From: Triops longicaudatus
Taxonomy: Eukaryota; Arthropoda; Branchiopoda; Notostraca; Triopsidae
Assembly (NCBI GenBank): GCA_022885665.1
Contig: JAGQDJ010000564.1
Coordinates: 1 to 64,000 of the forward strand
Reading direction: 5' to 3'
Length of the DNA stretch: 64,000 bases
The position numbers were made by a program, and so were the translations under genes. Numbering within the stretch: position 1 is the first letter of the stretch; each line of letters opens with the position of its first letter. Shown here piece after piece: positions 1-12,451 of the stretch. The notes under the pieces are model-generated. The model worked only from the letters and a program-made list of their open reading frames with translations. It searched no databases and was not told the DNA's origin.

Positions 1-90
<90 letters not shown>
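1..90. repeat. (TAT)n trinucleotide microsatellite
   Basis: The window opens with about 30 uninterrupted copies of TAT/TTA. It is cut by the window edge, so the true length is unknown. No gene overlaps it. Confidence 0.97.
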
Positions 91-91
<1 letters not shown>

Positions 92-1771
92 TTGACACGC
101 GAGTTTTGGCCTAAACCCCCTACCCCCTTGATACGGCCTCGCTTACCCTGTCCTATTTAGTGGGAAATTATACCACCGTTCGTTGTTCCTGTGACTTTCC
201 GTTGATTTGGATACATGCACCAAAAGCACATGGACACATCGAATGATAAAAAGTTTATATATTCCCACCAAATTGGAATGTGACGCAATCAAATATAGCG
301 ACAGTGGTCTCATAATTCCCGAGAAAATAGTTCCCGAGGGCAACGGATGCCTACAATAGTACGGTACCTGCAAGGAAATGTGTAGGAGATTCGCAGCGAC
401 TCACTTTTTCAAAATACGAAATAAATAACGCGGCGTTTGATTCAAAATATGGTGCCTATTTTCTATTTTCAAAGCGACCCTTTTTGCTTCTTTCTAATAA
501 TAATATTGCTATTGAGGTGCATGTAAACTACACGTAGAATAACGTCTTACCCGTCTTTCATTTTTTTTTAATTTGAAAACATCTAAGGCATCGCCTATTA
601 ACGGCTATATACTTTTGTTTACATATTCTTGTAAATACAATTTCTTGGTAGTTCTTAATGGGAACATTTACGACAAAGTTTTTGTTTGATCTAAATTTCA
701 GCGCTTTCCTCAATGAGAAATGAATCGAGAAAATGGAGCGAGTAAGATTAAAGAGATTCCGCGTTCCATTCGTCAACTGTAACATTCTTACCTTTCAGTT
801 ACACGGAAAGGGGTAGGCCTCTTCAGATTATTCCCGCCGTTCTATGTCCACAGCGTTGAACACAGACTCTTCCTCTGCAGGGTAGCATGTCCAAAAATTC
901 AAAAACGAACACGGATCATTCTTGTTCCTGAATCGTGAACTCTGCGTTGATTTGATTGGAATTTTCACTGAAAAAATCGACGAATCTTCATTCGTTTGTT
1001 AGATAATTTCGTGTAACCAGATCCTCGCTTAGAATGCATCGGATCGAACAGTTTCAGAAGGGTATACAAAAGAAGGTTAGGACAGCGTGGTCGCTAACGT
1101 TGAAACTCCAGAACTATACGTCTCGAGACTTTAGCCAATCAATGTGAAGTGCCACATAAGCAATTACCAGTCATTATATACGTTATATTCTGACTTGAAA
1201 TTTGATTTTAACACACTCAAATCTACTTATCCATTTGTCTACTTCGTAGAATTCAAAACATTTTTTATAAACTCGCAATATTCATCATGTATTTTCCGTG
1301 TATCAAGAGTGCATTTCGTGTACTGAAAAAAGGTTCGAAACGTTGAAAACGAGAAAAATGTAGGAAATAGATATGCGTGCAAGCAATGAAAGAGTGGTAG
1401 ATCATATGCATAAAAAATATGATTTTGAGTGGAAACGTATTTCCGCTGAGCTTGAAGAAATTGAAAGGAAATGTAATCGAATGAAATGAAAAGTAAGTAA
1501 AGCCTTCAAAGCTTACGAATATGACAAACATGTATTTAATAAAATAATACAAGAATCACACACATCCTCTGTCAAGAAGGAGCGCATAACAGGTGATGTC
1601 TGTTCTCACTAGCACAGTCCGCTCGAAAGCGCGCGCAATCCAATAGCGTCACGGTTGCGCCGTCTGCGTTTCCCGCCACGGGACGGCGTAACCTTCTTTA
1701 AAAACCAAACGCTCATCGAAACACAGGTCATCGTAAAAAGCGAAACCAACTCAACCACCTAGCAACTCTAA
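91..1771. other. Intergenic region upstream of ASH2L; promoter-like CpG-rich patch near 1620-1700
   Basis: Short open frames on both strands here have no recognisable content and no convincing splice context. The stretch at about 1620-1700 is richer in CG dinucleotides than its surroundings and contains a CCAAT box at 1640-1644. It lies just upstream of the ASH2L start, as expected for a TATA-less housekeeping promoter. The promoter role is inference. Confidence 0.45.
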
Positions 1772-4162
1772 ATGCGAAACGGCGATCTTTGTTTCTATAT
1801 TGTTGGGGGATTCCAAACATTTCAAATTTTGGTGCTGGATGGGATCAAAAATATCCGAGTAATGGATAGCGAAAGCTCGTTGTCGGAGGCACCTTTGCCT
1901 AGCCATGATCTTGATTCAAGTCAGTCCAGGGAAATGCTAAGCGAACCTATGGATACTTTAGTAGCTTCAATAGAAAAATCTCAGTCGGAAACCGATTTGG
2001 GCAAGTTGGACGGCAAAGCGCAAGAAGGCAATTGCTATTGGTAAATGCTTAGTAAATATTGAATTAAAAGCGTAATCTCATAATTTTGTGTAGCGGAAAG
2101 GAAAGGAATCTGAACGTCGTAGAACTACTTTGCGCCAGTTGTATGAGATGGTTCCACGAAGCTTGTATAAGTTTTCAGCTTGGCAAACTGGTTCCTTTTA
2201 TGATGAATTACGTCTTTTTGTGCAAAAACTGCTCACCAACTGGATTAGAAACGTTCAAGAAGAACCAGGCGCGTAAGTTGATTCATAACTCAACTTTGAA
2301 CCGTACAGGGACTTGTTAATTAACGTGTTTGCAATTCTGTACAATACCATAGAGTTTAGTCAAATGTGCATTACCGCCATTGCCAACTTAGTACAATTAA
2401 GCAACAACAAGGAAGGAACGTCACGGCAGTACTTTTGGAGAGACAAAGAAATTATTCCTTTTATAGAAACACGCTGGGATGGTTTAACCACTATGCCACG
2501 GCGTGTCACACAATCCTGGCATGCCACGGTAATTTTTTCCGTCGTTGTAGCTGAAGATTAAACTCTGGTGTTAATTTGCTTCTTTCCCTAGGTTGTAAAA
2601 ACTTTACAGAAAGAACGCGGCCTTATATTCTTGTGCTTAGACAACCAAGAGAGCAATCAGCCTAATGCAGATGCCTTGTACGGTCTAATGTCGTTGGACG
2701 TGAGCACAATCCGTCCCAACTACGAAGCCATGATTCGCGCTGGCCACCTGAAGATTACGGACTTGGGCATCTCAAATGGTAAAAGTTGCATTGCATTCTC
2801 AGTGACAACAAAAAATCTTGAAAAACGATCCTTGCAGTTGGCGCGGCTTCGAAAGGGCGGGGTTACAAGCGTCGTGTACCCGAACAAGGCGCTGGAGGTT
2901 TGAAAAAAACTCGCAGCGACTTGAGCACTCCAAAATTGCCGCCTCATGGCTACCCGCTAGAACACCCCTTCAATAAGGATGGCTATCGTTATATCTTAGC
3001 GGAACCTGACTCACACGCGCCTTTCCGGTAATTCGTCGAGCCAAGTGGCAGCCCATTTGAGTTAATCTCCTTACACGCTTTTTTGCCTTTCTTTTACAGA
3101 CAAGAGTTTGATGAAAGTAGCGATTGGGCTGGAAAGCCGATCCCTGGCTGGCTGTATCGACCTCTGAACCCCACCAGCGTCCTTCTAGCCCTCCACGATC
3201 GGGCCCCGCAATTAAAAGTAGCGGAAGATCGCATGGCTGTAACGGGGGAGAAGGGCTATTGTATGATACGAGCTACCCATTGTAAGCCCTTGTTTAAGAT
3301 GCGTAAACGTGCAGTTAATATTCGTCAAATTAGTTGTTAACCGTGGAACGTGGTACTGGGAGTGCACTATTGAAGAAATGCCGGAGAACTCGGCCACGCG
3401 GATAGGCTGGTCTCAAGCGTATGGCAATTTGCAAGCTCCTTTGGGATACGATAAATTTGGTTACTCTTGGAGATCGAGGTTCTGAGTATTACACGAATGG
3501 GCAAGTGCGATTGAACATAAAAATATCCTTTCCCCCCGTACAGAAAAGGCACAGCGTTTCATGAAGCCATGGGGAAGCATTTCTCTGAAGGCTACGGAGA
3601 AGGAGATACTTTGGGCATCCTTATTGAATTTCCCAACACGAATGCTTTGTATCTGCCTCCAACTTACAAAGATAGAGTAAGCCTTCAATCACTTAAAAGA
3701 CAACACTTTTCAAGTAATCCTTTCTTCCTTGCCCCCAAACTTTGTAGCCATTGGTAAAGTTCAAGAGCCATTTGTATTACGAAGACCGGGACGACGTACA
3801 AGAAGCTACAAAGAATTTGAAATCCCAAAAAGGGACCAAGATTCAGTTTTTCAAGAACGGAGTCTTGCAAGGAACGGCCTTCACCGACGTTTACGCCGGG
3901 AACTATTATCCAGCAGTTTCGCTCTACAAAAGTGTAACAGTGTCAGTGAACTTCGGTCCAAATTTCAAATTCTCACCTAAGAATATCCCTTTCCGTGGTG
4001 TAAGTAGATTTTCCATGTTAGCTGTCGGAGTTTCAGTAAAGACACTCGATTCACTTGCAGGTTTTTGAAAGATCAGACGAGTTTATAGCCGAGCAAGCAA
4101 CCGCGGATATGCTGTACTTCACGGAATCAGAGGGCAAGTTACGTTTAGATAGCAATTACTGA
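1772..4162 (+). CDS. ASH2L: ASH2L/Ash2, core subunit of the SET1/MLL (COMPASS) histone H3K4 methyltransferase complexes
   Basis: Ten exons join in frame: 1772-2040, 2094-2272, 2353-2528, 2592-2778, 2838-3027, 3100-3281, 3334-3478, 3544-3676, 3748-3999 and 4061-4162 (604 codons). Order of domains: a low-complexity N-terminus; the atypical zinc finger/PHD-like region split over exons 1-2 (NCYCGKERNLN, CASCMRWFHEAC, CKNCSPTGLE); the winged-helix segment (MCITAIANL, DKEIIPFIE); a basic linker; then the SPRY domain from WAGKPIPGWLYR through LGYDKFGYSWRSR to SVNFGPNFKF. The last exon carries ATADMLYFTESE, matching the DPY30-binding helix. In known complexes the SPRY domain binds RBBP5 and stimulates the methyltransferase in the nucleus. 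The start is uncertain: an in-frame ATG at 1862 (MDSESSLSE) gives a 574-residue protein and may be the true one. The gene converges on the RRM gene at 4330. Confidence 0.95.
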
Positions 4163-4229
4163 ATACGTTTGTGAAAGAATTCTGCGGATCATCGTAAATA
4201 TGCTATTTTTCATTTAAGTTGTAATGGAA

Positions 4230-4258
4230 GTATTGTAATGAATACATTACAACAATAC
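4230..4258. terminator. Imperfect hairpin between convergent 3' ends
   Basis: GTATTGTAATG, a 4-base AATA loop, then CATTAC-AACAATAC form a near-palindrome with a small bulge. It sits in the only 167 bp between the ASH2L stop (4162) and the stop of the opposing RRM gene (4330). It could help 3'-end formation of one or both transcripts. No canonical AATAAA is visible nearby. The function is inference. Confidence 0.3.
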
Positions 4259-4329
4259 ACCAATGTTTTTTAAAAATGATTCGTTTCTTTGTGGGTGACA
4301 CAATGACAAGCGAACACGATTATATAGTT

Positions 4330-6144
4330 TTAATTTTCATCTTCCTCATCATCATCCTCCTCTTCCTCGTCTTCTTCCTCCTCTCCCTCCTCGTCTTCGT
4401 CATCCTCTTCTTCTTCTCCATCTTCTTCCTCATCTTCCTCATCTACTTCGGCTTCTTCGTCGTTTTCCTTTTTGATGTTTGCAGCGGACTAGAAGTCGAA
4501 GTGAACATGAATGAAAAATTTGCAAGCAACAGCACTGTAAAGGTTTTACCTCTTTTTTTGCTTTCTTTGCAGCAGGAGCCTCTTCGTTAGCTTTTTCTGC
4601 TTTTCTCGCGTTCAGTTTTTCTTCTTGTTTTTCAACTACACCTAAGTTGGGCGTGTCTTGGAGCATAACAGAGTGTGCTCGGTAAACGAACACCTTTTTG
4701 CCCATAATTTTTGTCTTCTTCAACTGAAGGGCTTCGTCTGCTTCCTGGCTCGTACTGAACTTGACGTACGCATGACTGTAGAGAGCACAGAAGGGGTAAA
4801 CTCTTTCACCCGCGAGATGCTAGTGAGCAATTTGTTACTTACCAGTAAGGAGAGTCTGGAAATGTGTTTTTGTACAAATGAAACGCAACAGCGTTTGGGA
4901 AAAGTTCTGCAAAATGCTGTAACCTCGCTTCTTTGGAAACGTCTCGAAGTACAACCCTATAACAAAACTAAATAAGTAAGTGCTGTGGTGTACCCTAAAT
5001 ACTTACATATCTTTACGGAATCCATTCTCGAGATCTACAGAATCTTGCATGGCAAAAGACGCTTTAATGTGAGCGATCTTCAATGCTTCTCGCTTGGACA
5101 GTACCTGTTTCAATGCCAATTTCGCGGTATCCTTATTTTCAAATTCGAGGAACCACCTAAGTGGAGAAAGTCAGGAGGACAAACGAAATATTAGCTCAGC
5201 TGCAACGTAACAGCTAACATGCAAACTTGCTTACCCAGCTCCTTTGGGCTCAACTTTAACAATTTTCTCATGTATTCCTTTCACATGGTCTTCGTCGACT
5301 GTTTCCGTAAACACAGCGTGAAGTTGATTGACTTCACTCGTTGGGTTCTAAGAAAGTGCCTAGTGAGCAAATCCTATAAAAAATGACTGCTTATGCGCTA
5401 CCTGGTATTTATCTGCCTTGATACCCATGTAATCGACTGTGGTAACGTTCTCGTCTTTCGCCAAGGCTTTCTTTGCCTTTTCAAGGGACTCGATGTCAGT
5501 AAATAGTGCCAAATACTCCACACTAGAAAATAATAAAGAAACAAGATGTTTTTTTTTAAATACAAAATCTACACACAACGGATAAAAAATACAAAAAAAA
5601 GCTTACATTCGTGTATTATCCCTGTCGTACTGTCTTGTGTGCCATGAATGGAAACCAGTATACGACTGTTTGAAAGTTTCTTCTGAAGGCGCTTCGCTAG
5701 CAAAAATGATTCGCAACTGCAAACCGTCGCGGACTTCGTTAAGTCGCGCAATACTTCCGGGTCGGCTTTCTTCAGTGCGATTGCCCCGACTGTTTCCGCC
5801 AAATCCTCCACGACCGCCTTGGAAATTACCTCTTCCTCTTCCTCTACCTCCGCCAAAACCGCCCCTTCCTCGACCACCATCAAAACCACCCCTACCTCGA
5901 CCACCATCAAAACCGCCCCTACCTCGACCACCATCAAAACTACCCCTTCCACCTCCTCCGCGGTTACCGCCACGGAAACCACCTCCACGTCCTCGTGGCT
6001 GAAAACCACCGCCTCGATTGCCACCACGGAATCCTCCGCGACCTCCCTGAAAGACAAACATTTGTAAATCCTCTTACAGTAAATATATATGAATTTATCT
6101 AATCCATAATAGACAACACTTACCTGGGGTGCAACTGGAGCCAT
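4330..6144 (-). CDS. RNA-binding protein: N-terminal RGG box, two or three divergent RRMs, C-terminal acidic tail (nucleolin-like modules in reverse order)
   Basis: Eight exons join in frame on the minus strand: 6144-6124, 6046-5607, 5522-5402, 5347-5235, 5156-5007, 4956-4843, 4775-4550 and 4488-4330 (447 aa). Exon 1 encodes only MAPVAPQ. Residues ~8-90 are Arg/Gly-rich (GGRGGFRGG, RGRGGFDGG repeats), typical of RNA-binding boxes methylated by PRMTs. Three RRM-like units follow: one around YLALFTDIESLEKAKKAL, one around GWFLEFENKDTAKLALKQV, and one from VVLRDVS to CHAYVKFSTSQEADEALQL. A basic stretch (APAAKKAKKE) is a likely nuclear localisation signal. The last exon is almost entirely Asp/Glu. 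I cannot assign a named orthologue. It resembles nucleolin in content but with RGG first and acidic last, so a nuclear or nucleolar RNA role is inference. The RRMs are divergent and the first is the least certain. Confidence 0.85.
5868..5948 (-). repeat. Three tandem 27-bp units encoding RGRGGFDGG
   Basis: Three near-identical 27-bp units occur in a row inside exon 2 of the RGG/RRM gene, differing at a few bases. Each encodes one nine-residue RGG motif. Copy number is likely to vary by slippage without breaking the frame. Confidence 0.9.
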
Positions 6145-8711
6145 GCTTTTTTTTTAGTTTTTAACGTTCACTTACAAAACGAACTGAGTTGTACTTCTCC
6201 CCTCGCAAGACGCACAGAACGAATGAACCCCACGTGGTAGCTCGAGGTACGGCGCCTTTTACGTTGGCGCGGGCATGACAGTAAGCTAATAGTTGCAAAC
6301 GCCACCGCCCAAATGCGCGGCTTTGAAATCAAGGAGCTACGGGATCAACGCGGCACTGAACAAGGGAAATGCAGGAAGAAGAGTTCGACGCATTCTTCTA
6401 GGAAGAAAAAAAAATTAACCTAAATTGGGAGACCAAGCGTTCCGTTCGTTCTTGTGCAAAAATTTTTAATTTGTCTCATTCTTGGGAGAACTAAAAAATA
6501 TGATTGACTACTAAATTTTTAGAAAACACAAGCGTATGATTTTCGAAAGGGGCTTGTCGTATTGTCAAGATGTTCGAAAAAATTCTTACGTTAATTTCAA
6601 AAAGAGAGTTAAAAGTTCTTGGAAGTTTCAGGTGAAAAAGTTCCAGAATTTCTCAATGTTATTCACGCAAAATTTTACATATGATAATTAATATTGTTAA
6701 GTTCTACTCCTTTTCAAATCCGTTTATTCGAAACTTCAATACAAAATCACCCAAAACACTCTCCTTCTCGTTCTAACTCTCACTTTCCGTTCACAACAAT
6801 CAAATTTCACTCTCCAGGAACGCAACTGACTCAAAGCAAGGTCGAAAGGGAACTCTACATTACAGGCTCGGTGCAGGGAATTTCATTCTTACCAACAATG
6901 AATCTTTGGATTCATCGTTGGGTGGTTACGAAATTGACTGTTGGGTAATAGAACGCCACAATATTGCGAAAATCTCACGCGTCAGAAGAGCCTTTCTTAA
7001 ATTGCCCGCAATTTGCCTTTCTTGAACTTAGTAATTTTTCAGGTTCTGTTTATAACGTAGGTTTAAAAGCATAAACTAAGCACGGTTACTTATAAAAGGC
7101 TGACGTTTGCCAAGAAATTCCCACCAAAGCCTTTAAAGTAATTGCGTGGTCGCACGAAAAAAAAAAGAAATTAAAGCAAGTGTCTCACAAAGACACGTAT
7201 TATAATTCTAAACATTGAAGAAATAAAATCTGCAAAACTACGTAAAACTGAATGGCATTGTATTTACTATGAGACTGCAAAGTCAAATTTTGATTAGCTC
7301 TTTCCATACTTTTCTAATTAAGCATGAAATTTGAAAGATATTTTTGCCGCAGCCTGCATTTTAATTCTCATAGAAGCAGAGGCGCAGCTAGGAATTTGTT
7401 TTGGGGTAGGCCTGTACACTCAAACGCCCCTCAATTTGCCTCAATTCAACTAAAAATATCTTCAATTCAAGGATTTCGGGGTAGGCCTGGGCCTGCCGGG
7501 CCTACCCCCTGGCTGCGCCACTGCATAGAAGGCATACTTATCAGATTTCTGAAAGCTAAATACGTAAAAATAAAGATAAATCCTTTCTATTGTAATCCTG
7601 GTCTTAAGGTCCTAAGTTCAACATGTCGGACGTTTAAATGCTCACTTATATAGGTCGGGGTGTCGACATCCTCTATTTTTCGCCACATTAATCATAACAA
7701 AACTTCCATAAGGAGAAGAGTTTGCTGTATTACAAGGCATTCAGGAAAGGACAGCTAAAGTGAAAACCCATCGCCTACAAACTTTTTTTTTTAGAGGGAA
7801 GTGTGGCTCGAAAATTATCCAGAATACAAATAAGTAACTCAGAACGCATGACGGTTTAAATCAAAATTAGAAGTCTATTAAAGAAGATAACTTGAGTACA
7901 CTATGAAATCGGTGAGGATTGCAACTAAAAGAGATTCTCATAGGGCGTGGGCGGACAACAGCACAGACAAATGAACAAAATCCCCAATAAAGACATCTGA
8001 TTTACCTCGGAAATCCTATGCAAACCTTTCCCTTCACCTCACAGTAAATGACAGCAATGCATAGCCCGAAGACAAAGATAATCGGTTTATCAAGAATTCA
8101 CGAAGGGTCAAGAATCTCTTACTCATTGAAATACTTCACCCTTTTTATCACTCACACACAAAATAAGCCCAATGATACAAAAAGGACAGGTTCGCTTCCA
8201 CCAGAAACATTCGCGCTACACCTCTGATAAAGCTGATCAGTCCTGTACTCGAGGTAGTTCCACAAATTAGGACAGAATGTAGCTCAACTGAACCAAAATG
8301 AACTGCAACCTTCCATCTTTCAACCTTCATCAAACCTGGTACGAAATCAAACTACGGCAAACTCCGCGCGAACAAGTATCGTCCCACCCTGTGAATCCCC
8401 ATTTCGTCCTCTTTCAGTCATAAAAGAAGCCCTAATCACTAACCGCAGAAAATAGGACAATTTTCTCGTAACACGTTGCACTGTGCTTGTCAGCTGCTTC
8501 ACATTCCCAAATACCTCACATGCAAAAGTATATACAATTGATTCGTCTAAGCTTCTCCTTTTCGCCTATACAGCAAACGATCAACGAACGCTTGCTGAAT
8601 CAGCAAAGCGAAAAAAGGAGAGACCTTAGGTTATATATTAGACTTTTTTGTTTTAATTGGACAAGGAACACATTTAACGGCCATTATATACAGCAAAGGT
8701 CGCCGTAAAAC
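6145..8711. other. Intergenic region between the RGG/RRM gene 5' end and the SIRT1 3' end
   Basis: No coding exon can be supported in these 2.6 kb. The part next to 6144 should hold the RGG/RRM promoter: GC rises at about 6190-6360 and no TATA box is visible. The MITE at 7377-7523 lies in the middle. The stretch flanking 8712 presumably holds the SIRT1 3' UTR. Confidence 0.6.
7377..7523. mobile_element. 147-bp non-autonomous hAT-like element (MITE) with 8-bp target-site duplication
   Basis: The left end reads CAGAGGCGCAGCTAGG. The right end is CCTGGCTGCGCCACTG, the inverted complement with two mismatches. The element is bounded on both sides by the identical 8-mer CATAGAAG (7369-7376 and 7524-7531). 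An 8-bp duplication and CAG..CTG termini are hallmarks of the hAT superfamily. Inside, a GGGGTAGGCC motif recurs in inverted form, so the element can fold on itself. It has no transposase. The perfect duplication suggests fairly recent insertion. Confidence 0.85.
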
Positions 8712-11594
8712 CTATTCAGTTTCAGAAGGATTGAACTGATTGCTAGCGTCAAAATCGGTATCCACCACCCCTATTCCATAGGATTCCATGCTAAATCGAT
8801 GGCTTGGGCTCGAACTCAGCGATGGCTGCAAGTCCTCCAAGTCTACGACCTCTGGTCTCTCTGAAATGCTGTCCTCCAGTTCTTGGTCGAAATCCTCATC
8901 CGAGTCGTGGCAACTGTCTGAGGAACAGATACTCGTATCAGGGTCGTACATGAGCTCCGCCCCAGGGAACACATAACGTCCATCGTGAGGGAAAAAATAC
9001 GTGTTTTCTGTAATAAAAAAAAAACACGCACAAAAAAAGAAAAAAACACGTTAGCACAAGAGCAAATATGCAACGTGTTTTCCATGGACTGTACCAGGCA
9101 AGCTTGATGCTAAATTTGCACGAATTCGAGGCTGCCACCAGCCTTTTAATGCACTTTCTCCTTCCTCGTCAGCGGGCTGGTCTTCTTCCTCTGGGTTTTC
9201 ACCCTTATTCTCCTCGGCGTCTGGTGCTTCACTACCTGTTGATAGCCCGCTGTCCCTTCGAGACGATTCGCCCTGCAATGCTTTGACCCTGGACTTGGGC
9301 ACGGCTGCTAGCGCCATAGCTGAAGACGACGGAATAGGTGAAGCTTTACGAGACGTGAACAAAGAGGACGGCAGTCGGGTAATTTCTTGCAAAGGCGGCA
9401 TATAACAAACTTCTTCTTGGCCTTCTCCCAATCTAAGTATAACAAATATAAAATTATGAGCCCTTCGTTGCCCCTAACTTTTTTCAATAATGTGAAAATT
9501 ACATGTGGCACAGCTGGTTGACAATAACATCGCAATCGCCCAACAACTCCACGTCAAAGACACAGTGCCGTAAAGGCTCTCGGTTTATAAGGATCTGAGG
9601 TACGTGCTCGGGTATGGCGCCTGAAGTACCATATCAAACGTTCGCGTTTAAAGCCTCAAATAATAATTGTCAAGATGTTACTTGGGATGAGGGCAACAGG
9701 GCGCACTTTTAAGGAGGAACCAATAACTATTAGTAGGTCACATTCTTCCTTATCTCTTGCTATAGCGTTGTGAAACTCGTCAGGCATGCTTTCGCCAAAG
9801 AATACTATGTCGGGTTTCATGATAGGTGGAAGAGTCGAGTTATTGCCTATGAAAGACGTCACAGAACGTTACGAAAAATGTCGGGCTTATTACATGTGCT
9901 TACGGTTTATGTGCGTCTTACCAGATAAAACAGCGTCGATATGCTCTTGGGTAGGACACGGGACGCAAACGGGACAGAAGGGAATTTTTTGCTGCATTAT
10001 ATCGTGCTCAATAGCTTTGCAATCCACACGATGCTTGCAACTTAAACAAGTCGCCGTGGCAAATGAACCATGACAATTTATCACGTTCGAAATATTGGTT
10101 TGTTGTTCCAGGGTATCAATATTTTGTGTGTAATTCCGTAACAGCTTATTCTGACGTTCTAATAGACGAATAAATCTAAAAATAAAATCATAGAGTTTGA
10201 AGTATGACATAACACAATGAAGCTTGAAAGGCTCATATACCGATGGCAGCGTGAAGGTGTGAACTGGCCAGGCCAAATTTCACGGGCAAATTTAAAGAAA
10301 GGACGGGGATCTTTTCGAAAGTAATGGATATCAAACATGGCTTGAGGGTCGGGCAAATCTGGGAAATCAACCGCCAATCGGGCATATATTCCATCGCGAC
10401 TTCGGAAGTCCGGAATACCGCAAGACACAGAAACCTTGTTTCACAAAAATTATAAACTTAAGATTTTGTCAAATGCATGAGTTTGATTTTCTTACTCCTG
10501 CACCAGTAAGCACCAAGATTTTCTTGCAGCGACGTAGAAGTTTTACTACGTCATCTAATGTATTGACATCATCCAGTTTCTTGCGTCTGGGAGGTTCACT
10601 TACGATGTTAACAATAATCTGTTTTAATTAAAGATAATGTGGATCTTTCAACGCAACGGAGTTTTATGTTGACGATTTTACCTTCCACAATGTGACGTCA
10701 TCCAAATGGCTAGGAATCTGCGCAGCATTGGGGACCAAGTCAGCTAAAATTCTGCGAGGATCCATTCCGGAGTTCATTTGTTGCTGAACCCAAGTCATGG
10801 AACCTAAATTTATACCATAAATAAAAAGAAAATATAGGCCATGATGCTAACATACCAGCAGTCGGCTCCCAATCATGGCCGCCTAAATCTGATAGGCCGC
10901 TAATGACTGACACATCGCTAGAGGAGGAAGACGAAGCGTCGTCGTCGTCCTCTTCTTCCTCTTCATTAGCTTCCTGATCCTCTTCCAAGTCTTCATCTCG
11001 ACTTGTATTCAAGAAAGCTGGTCCGGGTTCACTAATTCGAGGATTAAAAGCTTAAAAAGGATACATGACATATTATGTAAATAATACCTTCTAGACAGAA
11101 GTTCACCATTAGTAGACGTTGGCTGATCATCTTCACTCGATCCGGACGATGTAAGCTCGCTAAAGCCAGAATCGCTTGCAGCGAACATATCTATACTGCC
11201 AAGTCTGCTTCCAGCATAAACTGTTTCTCCTAGAAATTAAAAAATAATTCTCAAATTAATACTCCGCTGCTTTGCAATTAATAGTTGTACATGTTTAGCT
11301 AAAACTGCGGAAGCAATAAAAAAAATACATGAACGAAGCAACAACACACGGCACATCAGTCAGTTAGCGTTTCCCATTTGAAAAGGGGGGCGTTCCCGGT
11401 CCACCAAGCCACAGTTGTTACGACACAGTTTCAATACTCAAACTATTTCTTAAAGCATTTATAATGACTAAAGTATGTAAAATACTGTCACCTGATGCTC
11501 CTGAAGTGTTCAAAGGAGATACATCACCACGAGAAATGGACAAACGGCACCTTTTTGCGGGTGTTGGTGTCACGGAAACACAATCGTCCGCCAT
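8712..11594 (-). CDS. SIRT1: SIRT1-type NAD+-dependent protein deacetylase
   Basis: Eleven exons join in frame: 11594-11492, 11229-11088, 11031-10856, 10803-10682, 10618-10496, 10434-10241, 10175-9922, 9846-9682, 9620-9503, 9432-9095 and 9007-8712 (676 aa). The N-terminus is acidic and disordered with a long Glu/Asp run. The catalytic core shows the NAD-binding GAGVSVSCGIPDFRSRDG, TQNIDTLEQ, the catalytic histidine in NCHGSFATAT, zinc cysteines (CLSC, CPVC), MKPDIVFFGE and LLIVIGSSLKVRPVALIP. After the core, the segment FPHDGRYVFPGAELMYD matches the C-terminal regulatory segment (ESA) that stimulates human SIRT1. The class deacetylates histones, p53-like factors and NF-kB p65 in the nucleus. 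It lies head to head with the IKK gene. Length is close to vertebrate SIRT1 (about 750 aa). Confidence 0.96.
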
Positions 11595-12358
11595 GGCGAC
11601 TGAGGGTCAGAAAACTTCTATCGGCGACGACTGGTGCCTTTTGTTGCAACTAAGTTAAGCAGCAAGGCGCGAACCGCGAAAAGCGAACGACTGCTGTTGA
11701 ACTGGATAATCTTGTTCTCCACGGGAAGGTGCTATCCTGTTGCGCTATCCGCGATTTCGCTCTGCACGGCTTCATTTGTGGCTAAGAAATACAGAATGCT
11801 ATTTAAAAGCAAAGTAGACTCTTCCTTATCCGTCAGGTAACGGAATGAACATTTCACTGGATGTCCTAAAGACGGATAATCAGAAAACCTTCATAACATA
11901 GCGGTAGAGGCTAGATTTTTTTTCAAGCATACAGTATGTTGAAAATAAAGACGTGTTAATCCTTTATTTGATTTAAATAGTAATTGTTTCCTTCAGAGTC
12001 TTGCTTTACAGAAATATCGCGCCGTTTTCTTATAGAATAGCATTACTATTTTTTATGTCATTTTTTACGTAAGCATGGACGGTTCAACCGTTCACGGATA
12101 ATAGGGTCGTCTATTGTATTGGCAAACATTATTGATACATAATAAAAACTAAAGAATTGCAAAACTAAGGGAAAATACAAATGTAATGCACTTAAGCAAC
12201 GAAGAGGAATTCCACTGTTTTTCATTCTGCTCTTGAGATTTGATGAACCATTGTAGAAACTTCATTCCAACCGCAACGGAAGGTGTCAGCTAACGCGAGG
12301 TTCGGTTTACATGAGTTCGTCAAGAAACAATTTGTAACGTAGAGCGAATCCGACTTGT

Positions 12359-12451
<93 letters not shown>

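Noticed and set aside
5637..6067. Plus-strand frames rich in Pro/Leu or Ser/Thr opposite the RGG exon
   Set aside because: Antisense shadows of the repetitive RGG coding sequence; the minus strand has matching splice sites and domain content.
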